A stretch of 64,000 bases of DNA from Streptomyces bacillaris (lineage in GTDB: Bacteria > Actinomycetota > Actinomycetes > Streptomycetales > Streptomycetaceae): the NCBI RefSeq assembly GCF_003268675.1, contig NZ_CP029378.1:2542001-2606000 (forward strand), read 5' to 3'. The position numbers and the translations under genes are program-made. The notes under the pieces were generated by a model that was given only the letters and a program-made list of their open reading frames with translations, was not told the DNA's origin and did no database searches. How positions within the stretch are numbered: the stretch's first letter is position 1; each line of letters starts with the position of its first letter. This document shows, one piece after another, positions 9,077 through 17,532 of the stretch.

Positions 9077-9834
9077 GCCGTTCCGCCCTCCCCTGCCAGG
9101 ACCGCGTCCGCCAGGGACCGCTGCTCGGCGCGGGCTTCGGGCGAACGGTGCTTGAGCGCCTTGCGCAGATGCGAACGGCCTCGGTGGATACGGCTGCGCA
9201 CGGTGCCGAGCTTCACGCCGAGGGTGGCGGCGATCTCCTCGTAGCTGAGGCCCTCGATGTCGCAGAGGACGACCGCGGCCCGGAACTCGGGCGCGAGGGT
9301 GTCCAGCGCCTGCTGCACATCGGCGTCGAAGTGGGTGTCGTTGAAGACCTGCTGCGGGGACGGCTCCCGGCTGGGCAGCCGCTCGGCCGCGTCGTCACCG
9401 AGCGAGTCGAAGCGGATGCGCTGCTTCCGGCGGACCATGTCCAGGAAGAGATTGGTGGTGATGCGGTGCAGCCACCCCTCGAACGTGCCGGGGGTGTACG
9501 TCGACAGCGAGCGGAAGACACGGACGAAGACCTCCTGCGTGAGGTCCTCGGCGTCGTGCTGGTTCCCCGTCAGCCGGTAGGCAAGGCGGTACACGCGACC
9601 GCTGTGCGTGCTGACGATCTCTTCCCATGAGGGCGGGGTCCACGCCTGGGCATCCGCATCGGAGGCGAAGGTCGCGGTCGGTGCGGATACTTCGGAAGAA
9701 CGGTCAGCAATGTTGGTCACGGATTTCGGCTCACCGGCCGACCTGAGAAGGCGCCGCAGCACCCCGCCCCGATCCACAGGCGCAGCCGCACCTCCCCTAT
9801 CGGCTCTGGTGGTGTCCAGTGGAGCCCCTACCAT
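9073..9834 (-). CDS. sigE: ECF RNA polymerase sigma factor, SigE (envelope stress) type
   Basis: 253 residues. Region 2 contains [34 protein letters not shown] and the -10 reading segment [20 protein letters not shown]. Region 4 contains [34 protein letters not shown] at 9834 has GAGG five bases upstream; the longer form from 9903 lacks a site and GTG at 9720 is a weak alternative. The neighbours (methyltransferase diverging upstream, then anti-sigma, htrA, tatB) identify it with the M. tuberculosis sigE locus, not with the cell-wall sigE of S. coelicolor. It should direct transcription after surface stress when the ZAS factor releases it. Confidence 0.92.
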   Translation of the reverse strand: MVGAPLDTTRADRGGAAAPVDRGGVLRRLLRSAGEPKSVTNIADRSSEVSAPTATFASDADAQAWTPPSWEEIVSTHSGRVYRLAYRLTGNQHDAEDLTQEVFVRVFRSLSTYTPGTFEGWLHRITTNLFLDMVRRKQRIRFDSLGDDAAERLPSREPSPQQVFNDTHFDADVQQALDTLAPEFRAAVVLCDIEGLSYEEIAATLGVKLGTVRSRIHRGRSHLRKALKHRSPEARAEQRSLADAVLAGEGGTA

Positions 9835-10011
9835 AGCCACCTCGCCCGTTAGCTCCGGATAAGCCTTTTCCCTGCTGGGGCCGGGCGTCGCCCGGAACTT
9901 CACCGCAGCTCACCGGTCCGATCCGCGGGCCGGGACGCTGCGCTCTCCCCACTCCTTGCACAACGCCCGGTCCCATCTGCGGGTTCCCGGGTCCAGCGGA
10001 TACAGTCACCG

Positions 10012-10677
10012 TTGCGCCAACTACGGGGACAGGAGAGGGTCATTACCGCCAACCGGCAGACGAGCTTCGTCCTCGCCGACTCCTTCGTCGCCGAGGACGA
10101 AGCTCTGCACCGGGCCCGGGAGCGGGCCCGTGAGCTGGGGATCCGCTCGGTGTCGCCCGGCACCGGCGCCGCGCTGCGCCTGCTGGCCGGTGCCTCGGAC
10201 GCCAAGGCGGTGGCGGAGATCGGTACGGGCACGGGCGTGTCCGGCATCTATCTGCTGCACGGGATGCGGCCCGACGGCGTGCTGACCACGGTGGACCCGG
10301 AGCCCGAGCGCCAGCAGTTCGCCCGGGAGGCGTTCCGCGAGGCGGGCTTCGCCTCCAACCGGGCCCGTTTCATCCCCGGCCGGGCGCTGGACGTCCTGCC
10401 CCGGCTCGCGGACGGCGGTTACGACCTCGTCTTCTGCGACGGCGACCGGCTGGAGAGCCTCGACTGCCTCGCTGAATCGTTGCGCCTGCTGCGCCCCGGT
10501 GGCCTGGTCTGCTTCGAGGGCGTCTTCGCCGACGGCCGTACGGTCGACTCCGCCGCCCAGCCGGCCGAGGTGCTGCGGCTGCGGGAGCTGCTGCGTGCGG
10601 TCCGCGACAGCCAGGAGCTGATGCCGACGCTGCTGCCGGTGGGCGACGGGCTGCTCTGCGCGGTCCGGCGCGGCTGA
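10012..10677 (+). CDS. O-methyltransferase family protein (Rv1220c type)
   Basis: 221 residues with a class I SAM-binding fold: VAEIGTGTGVSGIYLL is motif I, TTVDPEPERQQFA the acidic loop, and DLVFCDGDRLE the motif IV region. This is the catechol-O-methyltransferase-like family 3; the substrate is unknown. The gene diverges from sigE. The start is uncertain: TTG at 10012 has no good ribosome site, whereas AGGAG at 10031-10035 is ideally spaced for the ATT at 10042 (I-T-A-N-R-Q). Both give the complete enzyme. Confidence 0.88.
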   Translation: MRQLRGQERVITANRQTSFVLADSFVAEDEALHRARERARELGIRSVSPGTGAALRLLAGASDAKAVAEIGTGTGVSGIYLLHGMRPDGVLTTVDPEPERQQFAREAFREAGFASNRARFIPGRALDVLPRLADGGYDLVFCDGDRLESLDCLAESLRLLRPGGLVCFEGVFADGRTVDSAAQPAEVLRLRELLRAVRDSQELMPTLLPVGDGLLCAVRRG

Positions 10678-10735
10678 CCGCCGGACATCTTCCGCCGCGA
10701 AAATCTTCCGCCGCGAACGCACCCTGTGGTGAACG

Positions 10736-10774
10736 CACCGCTGCCCGGTACGGAGACCGTACCGGGCAGCGGTG
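10736..10774. terminator. Bidirectional terminator
   Basis: Perfect 18-bp inverted repeat (arms 10736-10753 and 10757-10774) with a 3-base loop, between the convergent methyltransferase and DUF3117 genes. Confidence 0.9.
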
Positions 10775-10795
10775 GAAGGTGATGGGCGTTACGCG

Positions 10796-10963
10796 TCAGC
10801 CGACGACCTTCTTCAGTGCGTCGCCGAGGGCATCGGCCTCGTCCGGAGTCAGCTCGACAACAAGCCGACCGCCGCCTTCGAGCGGAACGCGCATGACGAT
10901 GCCCCGCCCCTCCTTTGTCACCTCGAGCGGGCCGTCGCCCGTCCGCGGCTTCATGGCCGCCAT
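10796..10963 (-). CDS. DUF3117 small conserved protein (Rv1211 family)
   Basis: A 55-residue protein that starts MAAMKPRTGDGPLEVTKEGR, contains GGGRLVVELTPDEADALG and ends KKVVG. It is one of the most conserved small proteins in Actinobacteria. The mycobacterial homologue Rv1211 has been called calmodulin-like because of its acidic helix, but a real function is not settled. The ATG at 10963 is preceded by GGAAGGGG. It lies next to tag, as Rv1211 lies next to tagA. Confidence 0.92.
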   Translation of the reverse strand: MAAMKPRTGDGPLEVTKEGRGIVMRVPLEGGGRLVVELTPDEADALGDALKKVVG

Positions 10964-11280
10964 GCTCGTTCCCCTTCCTGAAACCAGCTCATCGCAACCG
11001 GCGGCCCCATGACAGGCGCTGCCTCACCGGCATCGAACACATTGCTTCTTCACCATTATCCCGCATCAACGACCCCGATGACCAACATCGCTCTGCATCG
11101 CTTGCGCAACGCGCTCTCTCAAAACCACCCAATTCGGGGATCCGGCTGCGATACTTCGCCGCCCCGGGGCCCCGAGCGGGAGCCAATTGTTAGACGCAGG
11201 TCACATCTGCGGCCCGTCCCCCGTCGGCCATGCTTGCCTGCAGGGGCAACGATGCCCGAGCAGCGAGGGGATGGACCGCA
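10964..11280. promoter_or_regulatory. Divergent intergenic region, DUF3117 / enoyl-CoA hydratase
   Basis: 317 bases without a gene. The centre (11030-11130) is clearly less GC-rich than its surroundings, as expected for two divergent promoters. I could not settle on a -10/-35 pair. No hairpin or repeat stands out. Confidence 0.5.
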
Positions 11281-12093
11281 ATGGCCGACGAGCAGGCGAA
11301 CACCGTGCTGTACGACGTGAGCGAGGGGCTCGCGACGATCACGCTCAACCGCCCGGACGCGATGAACGCGCTGAACACGGCGGCGAAGGTCGCGCTCCGG
11401 GACGCGCTCCTGGAGGCGTCGGCGGACCCCGCGGTACGGGCGGTGCTGCTCACGGCCACCGGGCGCGCCTTCTGTGTCGGGCAGGACCTCAAGGAGCACG
11501 TCGCCACGCTGGCGGCGACCCGCGAGGCGGGCGACGGGAACGCGCTGAGCACCGTGCGGGAGCACTACAACCCGATCGTGCGGGCCATCACGGAGATGCC
11601 GAAGCCGGTCGTCGCCGGGGTGAACGGGGTCGCGGCCGGGGCCGGGTTCGGTTTCGCCCTGGCGGCCGACTACCGGGTGGTCGCGGACACCGCCTCCTTC
11701 AACACCTCGTTCGCCGGGGTCGCGCTGACCGCCGACTCGGGCGTGTCCTGGACCCTGCCCCGGCTGATCGGGCAGACCCGCGCGGCGGACCTGCTGTTCT
11801 TCCCCCGGTCGATCTCCGCCCAGGACGCGCTGGAGCTGGGCCTCGTCAACCGCGTGGTCCCCGCCGCCGAGCTGGCCGACCGGGCGGCGGAGGTGGCCCG
11901 CACCCTGGCCGCCGGGCCCACGGTGGCGTACGCGGGGCTGAAGGCGTCCATGGCCTACGGCGCCGGGCACACGCTGGCCGAGGCGCTGGAGAAGGAGGAC
12001 GACCTCCAGACCCGGGCGGGCGCGTCGCAGGACCACACCATCGCGGTGGAGGCGTTCCTGAAGAAGGAGAAGCCGGTCTACCTGGGGAAGTAG
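11281..12093 (+). CDS. Enoyl-CoA hydratase/isomerase (PaaG-like crotonase)
   Basis: 270 residues of a normal crotonase. ITLNRPDAMNALN is the first strand-helix, AFCVGQDLKEH one oxyanion-hole element, and VNGVAAGAGFGFALAADYRV the signature with the second. TADSGVSWTLPRLIG places an Asp where PaaG-type isomerases keep their catalytic acid, so ring-CoA isomerase or hydratase activity is plausible. ATG at 11281 follows GAGGGG. It interrupts the otherwise mycobacterial-like DUF3117/tag pair, so it is a Streptomyces-side insertion. The physiological substrate cannot be told from sequence. Confidence 0.87.
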   Translation: MADEQANTVLYDVSEGLATITLNRPDAMNALNTAAKVALRDALLEASADPAVRAVLLTATGRAFCVGQDLKEHVATLAATREAGDGNALSTVREHYNPIVRAITEMPKPVVAGVNGVAAGAGFGFALAADYRVVADTASFNTSFAGVALTADSGVSWTLPRLIGQTRAADLLFFPRSISAQDALELGLVNRVVPAAELADRAAEVARTLAAGPTVAYAGLKASMAYGAGHTLAEALEKEDDLQTRAGASQDHTIAVEAFLKKEKPVYLGK

Positions 12094-12145
12094 CCGCTCA
12101 CCCGGCCGGGGAGCGGCCGGTCACCCCGGCCGGGGAGGCCGCTCC

Positions 12146-12745
12146 TCACCCGGCCGCCGCGCCGCCGCCCCGGGCCACACACTCCGCGAGGTGGTCGTCG
12201 ACCAGGCCGCAGGCCTGCATCAGGGCGTAGGCGGTGGTGGGGCCGACGAAGCGGATCGAGCGCTTCTTCAGCTCCTTGGCGAGCGCGGTGGACTCCGGGG
12301 TGATGGCGGGGACGTCCCCGAGCCCGCGCGGGGCGGGGCGGCCGGCGGGGTCGGGGGCGTACGACCAGATCAGCTCGTCCAGCTCCCCGGCCCGCCAGCC
12401 GGCCAGCACCTTCGCGTTGGCGAGGGTGGCGTCGACCTTGGCCCTGTTGCGGATGATGCCCGGGTCGGCGAGGAGCCGCTCCCGGTCGGTGCCGGTGAAC
12501 TTCGCGACCTCGGCGATCCGGAATCCGGCGAAGGCCGTACGGAAGGTCTCGCGGCGGCGCAGGATCGTCAGCCAGGACAGGCCGGACTGGAACGCCTCCA
12601 GGCAGAGCCGCTCGAACAGGGCGTCGTCCCCGTGGACCGGGCGGCCCCACTCGGTGTCGTGGTAGGCGAGGTAGTCGTCGGTGGCGAGGCCCCAGGGGCA
12701 GCGCAGCCGCCCGTCCGGGGCGGCCACGGCTCCGCCGTCGCTCAT
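12146..12745 (-). CDS. tag: DNA-3-methyladenine glycosylase I
   Basis: 199 residues. RCPWG near the N-terminus, YHDTEWGRPVHGDDALFE, then FQSGLSWLTILRRRETFR and the late DDHLAECVAR give the Cys/His/His/Cys set that binds the structural zinc of TagI enzymes. The enzyme removes 3-methyladenine from alkylated DNA to start base-excision repair. The start ATG at 12745 overlaps the stop of the upstream DivIVA-like gene (ATGA at 12742-12745), so the two are coupled, exactly as Rv1209-tagA in M. tuberculosis. Confidence 0.93.
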   Translation of the reverse strand: MSDGGAVAAPDGRLRCPWGLATDDYLAYHDTEWGRPVHGDDALFERLCLEAFQSGLSWLTILRRRETFRTAFAGFRIAEVAKFTGTDRERLLADPGIIRNRAKVDATLANAKVLAGWRAGELDELIWSYAPDPAGRPAPRGLGDVPAITPESTALAKELKKRSIRFVGPTTAYALMQACGLVDDHLAECVARGGGAAAG

Positions 12746-13152
12746 CGTCCGGCCTCCTCGCCGCGGTCCGCCGGTGCCGCGCCCCGGTCGCCCGGCTCGG
12801 CGGGCCGGTTTTCGCCCGGCTGCTTGAACAGATCGGTGCCCGTGCTCACCGCGGCCGCCTGCGCCCCGGCCAGGGCGGACTCCAGCTCCGCGATCCGGGC
12901 GTCCCGCTCGGCCAGCTCGGCGCCGAGCCGGGAGAGCGCCTCGTCCACATCCGCCATCCGGTAGCCCCGGGCGGCCATGGGCAGGCGCAGCGCCTCCACG
13001 TCCGCCCGGCCGACCGGGCGGCTCGCGGGCAGGGGGTCGGTGAACCGCTCGGGCTCCACATCCTGGAGCACGGCGCTCCCGCCACCGCCGACCACCGCGA
13101 GGGTGACCGCCGTGACGACCACGACCATCGTGAGCAGCAAGAACCAGAACAC
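12742..13152 (-). CDS. Membrane-anchored DivIVA-domain protein (Rv1209 type)
   Basis: 136 residues. One N-terminal helix (VFWFLLLTMVVVVTAVTLAVV) is followed by a DivIVA-like motif, LPMAARGYRMADVDEALSRLGAEL written in two halves here as LPMAARGYRMADVDEA and LSRLGAEL, then a short coiled coil (RDARIAELESALAGA). I chose GTG at 13152 because GGGGAG lies six bases upstream; ATG codons at 13158 and 13200 have no usable site. Such proteins may read membrane curvature or polar growth zones; the true role is unknown. Its stop overlaps the tag start. Confidence 0.82.
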   Translation of the reverse strand: MFWFLLLTMVVVVTAVTLAVVGGGGSAVLQDVEPERFTDPLPASRPVGRADVEALRLPMAARGYRMADVDEALSRLGAELAERDARIAELESALAGAQAAAVSTGTDLFKQPGENRPAEPGDRGAAPADRGEEAGR

Positions 13153-13306
13153 GCGCATCTCCCCGGGAGCAAGGACCTCGTCCGGCTCCGATCGTGCCAT
13201 GCGGGACTGACAGATCGGGCCGACCACGGAAGGCCTTAGGGTCGCAGACGAGCCAACCGCGGGTCAGCGGCGGGCTGCCGCGGGCTAGCTGAGGAGGAAG
13301 AACGGG

Positions 13307-14179
13307 ATGCGGAGCGGTGCACTCAGGCTGGGGCGGCGGGAGTTCGGACCGCACGAGCCGGTGATCATGGCGATCGTGAACCGGACCCCGGACTCCTTCT
13401 ACGACCAGGGCGCCACGTTCCAAGACGAACCGGCGCTCGCCCGGGTCGAGCAGGCGGTGGCCGAGGGCGCCGCGATCATCGACATCGGCGGGGTGAAGGC
13501 CGGGCCCGGCGAGGAGGTGAGCGCCGAGGAGGAGGCGCGCCGCACGGTGGGGTTCGTGGCCGAGGTCCGCCGCCGCCACCCGGACGTGGTGATCAGCGTG
13601 GACACCTGGCGCCACGATGTGGGCGAGGCGGTCTGCGAGGCCGGGGCGGATGTGCTGAACGACGCGTGGGGCGGGGTCGACCCCAGGCTCGCGGAGGTGG
13701 CCGCGCGGTACGGGGCGGGGCTGGTCTGCACGCACGCGGGGGGCGCGGAGCCGCGCACCCGGCCGCACCGGATCACGTACGACGACGTCATGGCGGACAT
13801 CCTGCGCGTGACGGTGGGCCTTGCGGAGCGGGCGGTCCGGCTCGGGGTGCGGCCGGACGGGATCATGATCGATCCCGGGCACGACTTCGGGAAGAACACC
13901 CGGCACTCCCTGGAGGCGACGCGCCGTCTGGAGGAGATGGCGGAGACGGGGTGGCCGGTGCTGGTCTCCCTGTCCAACAAGGACTTCGTGGGCGAGACGC
14001 TGGACCGGCCGGTGAAGGAGCGGGTGATCGGGACGCTGGCGACGACCGCGGTGTCGGCGTGGCTGGGGGCGCGGGTGTACCGGGTGCACGAGGTGGCGGA
14101 GACGCGGCAGGTGCTGGACATGGTGGCGTCGATCGCGGGGCACCGGGAGCCGGCGGTGGCGCGGAGGGGGCTGGCGTAG
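13307..14179 (+). CDS. Dihydropteroate synthase-like protein (FolP2 type)
   Basis: 290 residues with the TIM-barrel Pterin_bind fold: IMAIVNRTPDSFYD, AAIIDIGGVKAGPGEEV, VISVDTWRHDV, VLNDAWGG and MIDPGHDFGKN. The real folate enzyme has DxGGEST and a K-x-R at the end; here the second motif is DIGGVKA and the C-terminal K/R loop differs, as in mycobacterial FolP2, which is reported not to make folate. I therefore do not call it folP. The start has GAGGAGG upstream at the right distance. It diverges from the DivIVA-tag pair. Confidence 0.85.
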   Translation: MRSGALRLGRREFGPHEPVIMAIVNRTPDSFYDQGATFQDEPALARVEQAVAEGAAIIDIGGVKAGPGEEVSAEEEARRTVGFVAEVRRRHPDVVISVDTWRHDVGEAVCEAGADVLNDAWGGVDPRLAEVAARYGAGLVCTHAGGAEPRTRPHRITYDDVMADILRVTVGLAERAVRLGVRPDGIMIDPGHDFGKNTRHSLEATRRLEEMAETGWPVLVSLSNKDFVGETLDRPVKERVIGTLATTAVSAWLGARVYRVHEVAETRQVLDMVASIAGHREPAVARRGLA

Positions 14180-14233
14180 TTCCCTGCCGCCTGCCCGGCG
14201 GGCGGGGCCGGGGGCGCTGCCCCTGGGCCCCGC

Positions 14234-14318
14234 CCCTCAAGCGCCGGAGGGGCTGAGTCCGGCCGGACCGGCCTGCCCGGCCGGAAAGGATGTCCTCAAG
14301 CGCCGGACGGGCTTGATC
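14234..14318. repeat. Two copies of a short Streptomyces intergenic repeat
   Basis: CTCAAGCGCCGGAGGGGCT at about 14236 and CTCAAGCGCCGGACGGGCT at about 14294. Each is nearly palindromic (TCAAGC at one end, GCTTGA at the other for the second copy). I remember this element scattered between genes in many Streptomyces genomes; its role is not known. Here it lies between two convergent genes, where it could act as a terminator. Confidence 0.7.
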
Positions 14319-14383
14319 GTGCCGGCCAGGCCGAAAAGGGTCCGGCCCCGGGCGAGCTTGATGTGGCCGGACGGCTGGAAGGC

Positions 14384-15169
14384 CTACCGTCCGACCTCCT
14401 TCGTCACCAGCGCCACCGCCTCCTCCACGTCGTCCGTCACGTGGAACAGCAGCAGGTCCTTGTCCGAGGCCTTGCCCTGGCCCACCACCGTGTCGCGGAG
14501 CCAGTCGACCAGGCCGCCCCAGTAGGCGGTACCGAAGAGGACGATCGGGAAGCGGGTGACCTTGCCGGTCTGGACGAGGGTGAGGGCCTCGAAGAGCTCG
14601 TCCAGGGTGCCGAGGCCGCCGGGCAGGACCACGAAGCCCTGCGCGTACTTCACGAACATCGTCTTGCGGACGAAGAAGTAGCGGAAGTTGACGCCGATGT
14701 CGACGTGCGGGTTCAGCCCGGACTCGAAGGGCAGCTCGATGCCGAGGCCGACCGAGACCCCCTTCGCCTCCCGGGCCCCCTTGTTGGCGGCCTCCATGGC
14801 GCCCGGACCGCCGCCCGTGATCACCGCGAAGCCCGCGTCGACCAGGGCCTTGCCGATCGCCACCCCGGCCTCGTACTCCGCCGATCCGGCCGGGGTGCGG
14901 GCCGAGCCGAAGACGCTGATCGCGCTCGGCAGCTCGGCCAGCGCGCCGAAGCCCTCGACGAACTCCGACTGGATGCGCATCACCCGCCACGGGTCGGTGT
15001 GCACCCACTCGGAGTCGCCCTCGGAGTCCAGCAGCCGCTGATCGGTCGTGCCGGGCTGGACCTGCTCCCTGCGGCGCAGTACCGGACCCAGCCACTGTTC
15101 CTCGGGCGCCACCGCGCCCTCGGGGACCTCCGCACCTTCGGGGATCCGTGCGTCCTCGGCGTTGCCCAT
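14384..15169 (-). CDS. LOG family protein (TIGR00730, lysine decarboxylase-like fold)
   Basis: 261 residues. The Rossmann-like LOG domain starts near residue 80 (AISVFGSARTP) and contains ITGGGPGAMEAANKGA and FVVLPGGLGTLDE, the PGGxGTxxE signature of cytokinin riboside monophosphate phosphoribohydrolases. The first 75 residues are an acidic extension. These enzymes hydrolyse N6-modified AMP or AMP itself to a free base; they are not lysine decarboxylases despite old names. It follows dapE on the same strand after 120 bases; the order matches Rv1202c-Rv1205. Confidence 0.9.
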   Translation of the reverse strand: MGNAEDARIPEGAEVPEGAVAPEEQWLGPVLRRREQVQPGTTDQRLLDSEGDSEWVHTDPWRVMRIQSEFVEGFGALAELPSAISVFGSARTPAGSAEYEAGVAIGKALVDAGFAVITGGGPGAMEAANKGAREAKGVSVGLGIELPFESGLNPHVDIGVNFRYFFVRKTMFVKYAQGFVVLPGGLGTLDELFEALTLVQTGKVTRFPIVLFGTAYWGGLVDWLRDTVVGQGKASDKDLLLFHVTDDVEEAVALVTKEVGR

Positions 15170-15289
15170 GTTCCGCTCCCTCCACCGACCTGGGTCGTTC
15201 TGGGTCGGGCTGTGTCGTGCTGCGTCAGGCCAGCGTAGATCGGCGGAGGTTACGTACGGGGGAATGCCGTACGTCGGGCGGTCAGCCGG

Positions 15290-16369
15290 TCAGCTGCTCA
15301 GCCAGGCGCGGAGGCGGTCCTCGCAGTGGGTGATCTTCTCGACCACCACGTGTTCGTCGCGCTTGTGGGCGTACATCGGGTCGCCGGGGCCGTAGTTCAC
15401 CGCGGGGATGCCGAGGCCGCCGAAGCGGGAGACGTCCGTCCAGCCGAACTTGGGCCGGGCGGTGCCGCCGACCGCCGCCATGAAGGCCTGGGCGGCGGGG
15501 TGGGAGAGGCCGGGCATGGCGGCGCCGGAGTGGTCGTCGATGACGATCTCGGCCACTCCGCAGTCCGCGAAGACCTCCCGGACGTGGGCGATGGCCTCCT
15601 CCTCGGTGCGGTCGGGGGCGTAGCGGTAGTTGACGACGACGGTGCAGGCGTCCGGGATGACGTTGGTGGCGACGCCGCCCTCGATGCCGACCGCGTTGAG
15701 CCCTTCGCGGTACTCCAGGCCGTCGATGACCGGGCGGCGGGGCTCGTACGCCGCCAGCGTGGCCAGGATCGGGGCGGCGGCGTGGATCGCGTTGGACCCC
15801 ATCCAGCTGCGCGCCGAGTGTGCCCGCTCCCCCGTCGTACGGAGGTGGACGCGGAGCGTGCCCTGGCAGCCGCCCTCGACCTCGCCGTTCGAGGGCTCCA
15901 GGAGGACGGCGAAGTCTCCGGCGAGCCAGTCGGGGTGGGCGGTGGCGATGTGGCCGAGGCCGTTGAGGTGGGCGGCGACCTCTTCGTTGTCGTAGAAGAT
16001 GAAGGTCAGGTCGCGGTTGGGCTCGGGGACCGTCGCGGCGATCCGGAGCTGGACGGCGACCCCGGCCTTCATGTCGGTGGTGCCGCAGCCCCAGAGGATG
16101 CCGTTCCCGTCGAGGCGGGAGGGGACGTTGTCGGCGATCGGCACGGTGTCGATGTGCCCGGCGAGGACGACGCGCTCGGCACGGCCGAGGTGCGTGCGGG
16201 CGACGACGTTGTTGCCGTGGCGGTCGACGGTCAGATGGGGCAGGCCGCGCAGCGCTGTCTCGATCGCGTCGGCGAGTGCCTTCTCCTCCCCGCTGACCGA
16301 GGGGAAGTCGACGAGCCGGGCGGTGAGCGCCGGGCCGTCCAGGGTCAGGTCAAGCGTGCTGTCGGACAT
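15290..16369 (-). CDS. dapE: Succinyl-diaminopimelate desuccinylase
   Basis: 359 residues of an M20 metallopeptidase fold. VVLAGHIDTVP gives the first metal His and its Asp, WGCGTTDMKAG the bridging Asp, FYDNEEVAA the catalytic Glu pair, and YAHKRDEHV the last His. The enzyme makes LL-diaminopimelate for lysine and for the LL-DAP peptidoglycan of Streptomyces. The ATG at 16369 was chosen because upstream in-frame codons run straight into a tandem repeat. dapC, its pathway neighbour, lies 2 kb away. Confidence 0.93.
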   Translation of the reverse strand: MSDSTLDLTLDGPALTARLVDFPSVSGEEKALADAIETALRGLPHLTVDRHGNNVVARTHLGRAERVVLAGHIDTVPIADNVPSRLDGNGILWGCGTTDMKAGVAVQLRIAATVPEPNRDLTFIFYDNEEVAAHLNGLGHIATAHPDWLAGDFAVLLEPSNGEVEGGCQGTLRVHLRTTGERAHSARSWMGSNAIHAAAPILATLAAYEPRRPVIDGLEYREGLNAVGIEGGVATNVIPDACTVVVNYRYAPDRTEEEAIAHVREVFADCGVAEIVIDDHSGAAMPGLSHPAAQAFMAAVGGTARPKFGWTDVSRFGGLGIPAVNYGPGDPMYAHKRDEHVVVEKITHCEDRLRAWLSS

Positions 16370-16412
16370 GGTCCCGACCCTAGAGGACCGTGCGCCGGGC
16401 CCGGCCAGGGGC

Positions 16413-16573
16413 CCGGAGGGCCGGGGCGTCCGCCCTGGAAGGCCTAGGTGTCCGTACCGGAGGACCGGGGGTGTCCGCCCTGGAGGACCAAGGGAGTCAG
16501 CCCCGGAGGGCCAGGGGTGTCCACCCCGGAGGACCTGGGGTGTCCACCCCATAGGACTGGGGTATCGGCCCCG
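16413..16573. repeat. Tandem array of seven 22-23 bp units between dapE and a divergent gene
   Basis: Degenerate units aligned on GGAGGACC..GGGGTGTCC begin near 16415, 16437, 16459, 16482, 16505, 16528 and 16551. Spacing is 22, 22, then 23 bases each. There is no spacer between units. The array stays open in one frame towards dapE, which produces a false N-terminal extension of that gene. It sits where the divergent promoters should be. Confidence 0.85.
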
Positions 16574-16599
16574 GCCGAACCCTCCAGTACGGTGGGGCC

Positions 16600-17532
16600 G
16601 TGTCCCGGACAGCCAGCCCCGCCCGCCGTCGCCGCAGCCGTCTTCTCCGCTACGCGGCCGCCTTCGCCGTGCTCGCCGCCCTGGGTGGTTATCTGGCCGT
16701 TCAGTACGACTCCTCCACCACCGAGTCCGCGCCGCGCTGCGTGGTCCGGGCCCCCGACGGGGACCACACGTACGAGATGAGCCTGCACCAGGCGGCGAAC
16801 GCGGCGACGATCTCCGCCGTGGGCACCACGCGCGGGATGCCGGAGCGGGCGGTGACGATCGCCATCGCCACCGCGATCCAGGAGTCCACGCTCCGCAACA
16901 TCGACTACGGGGACCGGGACTCGGTGGGCCTGTTCCAGCAGCGGCCCTCGCAGGGCTGGGGCACCGTGGAGCAGATCATGGACCCGGTCTACTCGGCCGG
17001 GGAGTTCTACGACCATCTCGCCGAGGTCCCCGGATACTCCCGGCTCCCGCTGACCGTGGCGGCGCAGCGCGTGCAGCGCAGCGGGTTCCCGCAGGCGTAC
17101 GCGAAGCACGAGCCGGACGCCGCGCTGCTGGCCGCCGCGCTGACCGGGCGCGAGCCCGCCGCGCTGAACTGCACGCCGTCGAAGAAGACCGGCCAGGGCC
17201 CGGGCGACGCGGGGCAGGTGCGGGCCGAGCTGGTGCGCACCTTCGGCAAGGACGTCCTGCCCGCGACGAAGGCCGCCGGCCCCTCGGCCGCCGCCACCGT
17301 CTCGGTGCCCGTACCGGCGACGGCCGGAGCACAGGCCGGGGCGGAGGCGGACGGCGCACCGCGGCGCGGCTGGGAGCTGGCGCACTGGGCGGTGGCGCAC
17401 TCCCAGGAGCTGCGGATCGAGCGCGTGAGCTACGCCGACCGGATCTGGGAGGCCGGTTCCGGCTGGCGGACGGAACGCTCGAAGGAGAAGGAACCGGGCA
17501 CGGCGGCTGTCGCCATCCGGGTCGCCCAGTAG
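16600..17532 (+). CDS. Membrane-anchored lysozyme-like secreted protein
   Basis: 310 residues. A basic N-terminus (ARRRRSRLLRYA) and one hydrophobic helix (AAFAVLAALGGYLAV) anchor or export it. The outer part contains AVTIAIATAIQESTLRNIDYGDRDSVGLFQQRPSQGW, written here in overlapping pieces: IAIATAIQEST carries a Glu, and DRDSVGLFQQRPSQGW resembles the active-site loop of lytic transglycosylases. Databases often mislabel such Streptomyces proteins as heavy metal transporters; nothing in the sequence supports transport. It starts with GTG at 16600, just after the tandem array. I infer a peptidoglycan-binding or cleaving role. Confidence 0.75.
   Translation: MSRTASPARRRRSRLLRYAAAFAVLAALGGYLAVQYDSSTTESAPRCVVRAPDGDHTYEMSLHQAANAATISAVGTTRGMPERAVTIAIATAIQESTLRNIDYGDRDSVGLFQQRPSQGWGTVEQIMDPVYSAGEFYDHLAEVPGYSRLPLTVAAQRVQRSGFPQAYAKHEPDAALLAAALTGREPAALNCTPSKKTGQGPGDAGQVRAELVRTFGKDVLPATKAAGPSAAATVSVPVPATAGAQAGAEADGAPRRGWELAHWAVAHSQELRIERVSYADRIWEAGSGWRTERSKEKEPGTAAVAIRVAQ

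Noticed and set aside
13307..14179. Folate enzyme FolP
   Set aside because: The key DxGGES motif is replaced and the context is that of FolP2, so a folate role is not supported.
14384..15169. Lysine decarboxylase
   Set aside because: Old family name only; PGGxGTxxE shows a LOG-type phosphoribohydrolase.
16370..16552. N-terminal extension of dapE
   Set aside because: The in-frame codons come from the tandem repeat array and have no ribosome site; the enzyme is complete from 16369.
16413..16573. CRISPR array
   Set aside because: Units adjoin directly and vary; there are no unique spacers and no cas genes.
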